Virus record (IMG/VR): IMGVR_UViG_3300049727_000022
Span: 1 to 24,900 of that record
Source of the DNA: a virus
DNA length: 24,900 bases
Reading direction: 5' to 3' (one strand)
Shown here: positions 21,732 to 24,900 of the stretch, in pieces
Layout: each line of letters starts with the position of its first letter
Position numbering within the stretch: the first letter of the stretch is position 1
Position numbers and translations under genes: made by a program
Notes under the pieces: generated by a model
What the model was told of the DNA's origin: nothing
Databases searched by the model: none
The model's input: only the letters and a program-made list of their open reading frames with translations

Positions 21732-22576
21732 GCCACGACCCTCAACTCTGCGACCTGCCTGCCACGCTCGACCCATTCCTTGCCGCGTATCGTCAGCAAT
21801 TCAGGGGGCAGTCGACGGGGCGAGGTGATCCAAACATAGTAGCACCGGCAATAGACTTCTTCGCCCGGCTTGGTGATTTCATCGGTGTAGGAGGCACTTC
21901 CCCGCTTCACCAATCCCTGTGTGATCGCCCAGGAGTCGCGCACCAGATAGAGCTTGCCCGAGCGCGCAAGATGACCTGGCCGCGCATCGTAGCTTTTGTC
22001 ATGCTCGCCGTGGTCGTGCCAGATGCCAGCGATGGCGCCGTTATCCATCGCGACGATCTCGGCGATGTTCGAAATCAACTTGGCGCTTTGATCGATGTTT
22101 ACGCGCCTCGCTTCGTACTTGACCTGGGCAACGCTCCTGCCGATCTCCGCCCGCACCGCCCGCTTGTCGATGACGCCGGAACCGCCAGGCGGGATCGAGG
22201 TTGACCAGCCAACAAGCCTGGCAAGCGTGGTCTCGACGGCCTTCTTGCGGTTCAGCTTGATCCGGTCGGCGGCGGCGAGGATACGGCGATCTAGTTCGGC
22301 GCGCAAACTAGGCTTGATCATGGCAATGGTGCCACGACCGATCCCAGGCACGTAGTCGGCAATCTTGCCGGCGTCGGTCAGGTTCTTGAAGATCGCTTCC
22401 AGGCGCAGCCTGACATCATCGTCGATCCGCTCGATCGGCCCGAGCTCGCGCTCGGCGGCGTTACGCAGCTTGACAACCCACTCGTTGACCCGCTCGGGGC
22501 TGACGTAGCCGGTGCTCGACAGCTCGGCAATGGCTTCGGCAAGCAGACGGCCGAAGGTGTAAGGCTGGGGGGGCAT
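21728..22576 (-). CDS. Phage head morphogenesis protein (Mu gpF / SPP1 gp7-like)
   Basis: A 282-residue protein. The N-terminal two thirds are helical (SPERVNEWVVKLRNAAEREL, KKAVETTLARLVGW). The C-terminal third carries the MuF signature: IAGIWHDHGEHDKSYDARPG (about 183-201), GKLYLVRDSWAITQGLV and KPGEEVYCRCYYVW (about 236-249), the last being the PGxxxxCRC block of the family. Such proteins attach to the portal and enter the capsid as minor head proteins. TAATG overlap with the 108-residue gene and position two genes after the portal agree. Confidence 0.82.
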   Translation of the reverse strand: MPPQPYTFGRLLAEAIAELSSTGYVSPERVNEWVVKLRNAAERELGPIERIDDDVRLRLEAIFKNLTDAGKIADYVPGIGRGTIAMIKPSLRAELDRRILAAADRIKLNRKKAVETTLARLVGWSTSIPPGGSGVIDKRAVRAEIGRSVAQVKYEARRVNIDQSAKLISNIAEIVAMDNGAIAGIWHDHGEHDKSYDARPGHLARSGKLYLVRDSWAITQGLVKRGSASYTDEITKPGEEVYCRCYYVWITSPRRLPPELLTIRGKEWVERGRQVAELRVVA

Positions 22577-22902
22577 TATTTACGAAACTTTTCCGCCCTG
22601 CCCGCATCTTTTCCGTTAACGAGGATGCGGTAAATACGATCCGAGCCATCTCCATCGATACTGAAGCGCGGAGGCCCATCCTTGTAATCGCTCGACTGCT
22701 CCTGATCAGCGGTCACCTCGAACGAGTGCCCACCAGCCGCGACATCCCTGATAATCTGGAAAAACCTAACCAAAGCTGGCAAGAAATCCGTATCACTGCA
22801 CTCAATTGTAACCGAAACGACCGCTGGACCTGCAACAGCGTCAAGCCGAGCCTCCGCTCTAGCCAGTCCTGCAAGGATAGCGTCTAGTTGCGCGCTATTC
22901 AT
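22576..22902 (-). CDS. Hypothetical protein between portal and MuF-like genes
   Basis: A 108-residue protein. It starts with an amphipathic helix (LDAILAGLARAEARLDAVAG) followed by a small alpha/beta domain (VVSVTIECSDTDFLPALVRF, QIIRDVAAGGHSFEVTADQE, RIYRILVNGKDAGRAEKF). Coupled by ATGA to the portal and by TAATG to the MuF-like gene, so made together with both. This stretch looks less G+C rich than its neighbours. No family is recognised. Confidence 0.6.
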   Translation of the reverse strand: MNSAQLDAILAGLARAEARLDAVAGPAVVSVTIECSDTDFLPALVRFFQIIRDVAAGGHSFEVTADQEQSSDYKDGPPRFSIDGDGSDRIYRILVNGKDAGRAEKFRK

Positions 22903-24407
22903 GTCGTGCTCCCAAAGGGCTTCGGCTCTTCCTCTTGCGCAGGCTTCTCAGCCATCGGCTGCGGCGGCACGTAGTTGGCCAGCGTGGCCTCGTCGATGAT
23001 CAGCGGCGCGGAGAACAGCTCGCGGCGGCTGTTGATCTCGTCGGCCGCCCAGCAAATGATTGAGGCTTTGTTAACTGGATCGACTCCCGCATTAACTAGG
23101 CTCTCAAGCAGGGCAACTACCGACTCAAAGCGTATTTTTTCACTTTGCATTTTAGCGGAATCGGGTTCGGCCAACAGGTTCGGCCACTTCGCGTCGAAAC
23201 TATTGACCCAGTTGTAGAACGCGGTCTCGTAGGGCACCTTGCGGTACTCCTCGAAATCGCGCTGGATGGTCTTGTAGAAGTCGGGCGACCATGCGCGGCG
23301 CTGCACGATCCGGTCGAAGAAGCTGTAAGCCGGCGCCATCTCGATCCGCACGCGGTCGATGTAGCGCGCGATCTGCTTGGCGTCCTCCGAACCCTCCGCC
23401 ATGCCGCCCACCATCTCCTCCTGGTTGAGCAGCTTGGCGGGCATCCCGGCGGCCATCGCCGTATTCAGCAGCGAGTTGTCGCGGGCGAACTTGGCCGGGC
23501 CTTCGAGGTTCTGAAAATTGAGGGAGAAGATGTCGTCATCGACGCCGATGGTCAGCACGTTGCCAGTCATGCCGGCCTTGAGCTGCTGACGCTTGAACCC
23601 AAAGAAATTGGCGATGCGGTTGTTGATGATCGAGCCGGGCGCCTTCTGCTTGGCGATCAGCAGTCCGACCTTCTGCGCCACATACTGGTCGGTGATCATC
23701 GTCTGGATGAAAGTCTTCATCGGGAACAACGCGCGCTGGTAAACGCTGCGGCCAACGAAGCCGAACGCTGAGTTAGTGAACTCGATGTAGATCGGCGCCT
23801 CGTTCATCACGACGATCGAGCGACTGGGATGATAGACTTGGTTCCCCACGCGCAGGGCCTGTGGCTTCTGGAAGTCGGGGGAATTGGGGTCCTGGTTGAG
23901 CACCAAACTGCCAGCCGTGTTCAGGGGATCGAGCACGTTGTAGTAGGGATCGGTCTCCCACACCTTCGCAAGGTCGAGCGGTGCTTCCGCTGCTTTCGGG
24001 TTCTTCCGGTCGCCGACGATCAGCGAGGCGATGCCGTAGGCGCGAGCCGTGCGGTAAAGGTTGAGAATGATTGCGTCGGCGCCAACCGGACCACCGGTCA
24101 CATTGGCGATGCCGCCGGTCTCCTTCCACTCCTTCTTGAACGCAGGCACGAGGCGGCTTTCGGGGCCGCTGGATACGGTGATCTCGCGCTCTTGGCTCTG
24201 CGCCAGGGCGACGGGGTTCTCCGCCATCTTGGCGCCGAGTGGATGGTATGCCAGGACGGTCTTGCATAACTGATACGAGGCGGGCGAGCCGGGGATGATC
24301 TGCTCGGCCGACAGCAAGTCGATGAGCTGACTACCAACCGACACGGTCAAGCCGGCCTGGGTAAAGCCGGCGCCCCCCTCCGTCGTATCTGCGCCAAAAC
24401 CGCTCAT
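22899..24407 (-). CDS. Portal protein (DUF1073-like)
   Basis: A 502-residue protein and the first gene of the leftward operon. Portal-like blocks are SAEQIIPGSPASYQLCKTVL, AYGIASLIVGDRKNP, DPNSPDFQKPQALRVGNQVY and HPSRSIVVMNEAPIYIE, then RSVYQRALFPMKTFIQTM, a helical stem (RIEMAPAYSFFDRIVQRRAW) and CWAADEINSRRELFSAPLII near the C-terminus. The last resembles the end of DUF1073 portals. The portal is the twelve-fold ring through which DNA is packaged. No terminase gene accompanies it here. AGGG lies about 9 bases before the ATG. Confidence 0.85.
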   Translation of the reverse strand: MSGFGADTTEGGAGFTQAGLTVSVGSQLIDLLSAEQIIPGSPASYQLCKTVLAYHPLGAKMAENPVALAQSQEREITVSSGPESRLVPAFKKEWKETGGIANVTGGPVGADAIILNLYRTARAYGIASLIVGDRKNPKAAEAPLDLAKVWETDPYYNVLDPLNTAGSLVLNQDPNSPDFQKPQALRVGNQVYHPSRSIVVMNEAPIYIEFTNSAFGFVGRSVYQRALFPMKTFIQTMITDQYVAQKVGLLIAKQKAPGSIINNRIANFFGFKRQQLKAGMTGNVLTIGVDDDIFSLNFQNLEGPAKFARDNSLLNTAMAAGMPAKLLNQEEMVGGMAEGSEDAKQIARYIDRVRIEMAPAYSFFDRIVQRRAWSPDFYKTIQRDFEEYRKVPYETAFYNWVNSFDAKWPNLLAEPDSAKMQSEKIRFESVVALLESLVNAGVDPVNKASIICWAADEINSRRELFSAPLIIDEATLANYVPPQPMAEKPAQEEEPKPFGSTT

Positions 24408-24519
24408 CGCGACATCCCTGATATAGCAGCGGCGGACGGCCCGTTAATGGTTGAAAAGGCCATTGCAATCGCCTCACTTGTGGCCTATGTATCCCGCGTA
24501 ACCCTGCGGGCAGGATAAA
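24408..24519. promoter_or_regulatory. Divergent intergenic region between portal and RHH gene
   Basis: 112 bases separate the leftward portal gene from the rightward RHH-like gene, so promoters for both directions are expected here. Leftward, TGCTATATC is a possible extended -10 but has no good -35. Rightward, TTGCAA (24463-24468) with a 17-base gap to TATGTA is a weak match. A CCCGC/GCGGG inverted repeat lies near 24490-24510, just ahead of the RHH ribosome binding site (AGGA), and could be an operator. None of these is certain. Confidence 0.4.
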
Positions 24520-24810
24520 ATGACCGAACCGGCAACCGAAACCTTCAAGGCGCGCGTTTCACCCGAATGGCTCGCCATCCTAGACGCCTGGCGGCGGTTG
24601 CAGCCCGACCTTCCATCCCGAGCCGAGGCTGTGCGCCGGCTGGTGGCGACGGGGCTGGAGGTATCCGACCTTTTGCACCGTGTTGCGTTTCGGCGAGATG
24701 GAACCACACTCACGATCGCGGACATTGCGAGTGCCTACCCGCCGCACGTCGAAACCGATGGCCGGACCACGATCGTCAACCTTCCCGTCAGTAAAGTCCC
24801 GGCATCATGA
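24520..24810 (+). CDS. Ribbon-helix-helix-like DNA-binding protein
   Basis: A 96-residue protein. Residues 9-48 read FKARVSPEWLAILDAWRRLQ and then PSRAEAVRRLVATGLE, the strand-helix-helix layout of Arc/CopG-type repressors, including SRAEAVRRLVATGLE as the second helix. The C-terminal half has no clear family. AGGA 6 bases upstream of the ATG supports the start. It reads away from the structural operon and stands at its promoter region, so it may regulate that region, itself, or the early genes to the right. Regulation is inference. Confidence 0.7.
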   Translation: MTEPATETFKARVSPEWLAILDAWRRLQPDLPSRAEAVRRLVATGLEVSDLLHRVAFRRDGTTLTIADIASAYPPHVETDGRTTIVNLPVSKVPAS

Positions 24811-24826
24811 AAAGAGGAACGGTGTG

Positions 24827-24900
24827 ATGAAAGATCAAATTAGCGGACACTACTTTCTTACGCGCGTTTCTTTGGAGCGCGCAGAGCCGGATGTGTGGCC
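24827..24900 (+). CDS. Start of a rightward gene (partial, runs off the right edge)
   Basis: ATG 24827 preceded by GAGGAA 7 bases upstream opens a frame to the edge (MKDQISGHYFLTRVSLERAE, then PDVW), 24 residues seen. A GTG just before, in frame, is an alternative start. It follows the RHH gene by 16 bases on the same strand, so probably the same transcript. Too short to identify. Confidence 0.5.
   Translation, partial: MKDQISGHYFLTRVSLERAEPDVW

Overview
The window is almost entirely the virion-structure region of a contractile-tailed (myovirus-type) bacteriophage or closely related prophage. It is high in G+C, and nearly every gene lies on the minus strand in one tightly packed leftward block with ATGA, GTGA and TAATG start/stop overlaps. 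Myovirus identity rests on a sheath-type protein next to a tube protein, a tape-measure protein, a hub, a HxH-ended spike, a gp25-like wedge and a J-type wedge. The gene set resembles myoviruses of Gram-negative bacteria with a DUF1073-type portal and a DUF2184-type capsid. The host cannot be named from this sequence.

Reading leftward from 24.4 kb, the head block is: portal; a small unknown; a MuF-like head morphogenesis protein; two small unknowns; one or two mini-ORFs; a large Nudix/DUF2213-like/coiled-coil protein that looks like protease plus scaffold in one gene; a decoration-like protein; and the major capsid protein, followed by a hairpin. The connector block (17.2-14.4 kb) holds five conserved but mostly uncharacterised phage proteins. 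The tail block is sheath, HNH endonuclease, tube, tail-assembly chaperone with a probable frameshifted T extension, and tape measure with a lytic transglycosylase domain. The baseplate block (8.6-2.6 kb) holds a baseplate/tail protein, a plug-like protein, hub, spike, an amber-interrupted HNH-AP2 endonuclease, a gp25-like wedge, the J wedge and a TDDIF-motif baseplate protein. The fibre block runs to the left edge and ends in a repeat-rich fibre that begins with a signal-peptide-like segment and leaves the window.

At the right edge the direction reverses. A small ribbon-helix-helix-like gene and the start of another gene read rightward, away from the portal, so 24408-24519 is a divergent intergenic region. 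No terminase, lysis, integration, replication or tRNA gene is visible.

The main points for a second look are: the Nudix-protease-scaffold fusion with a well-placed internal ribosome binding site; one small beta domain present three times in the sheath and once in baseplate J; the HNH-AP2 gene complete except for one in-frame TAG; sigma70-like extended -10 promoters just upstream of both endonuclease genes; the signal-peptide-like start on the fibre; and a strong inverted repeat between the tube and chaperone genes.
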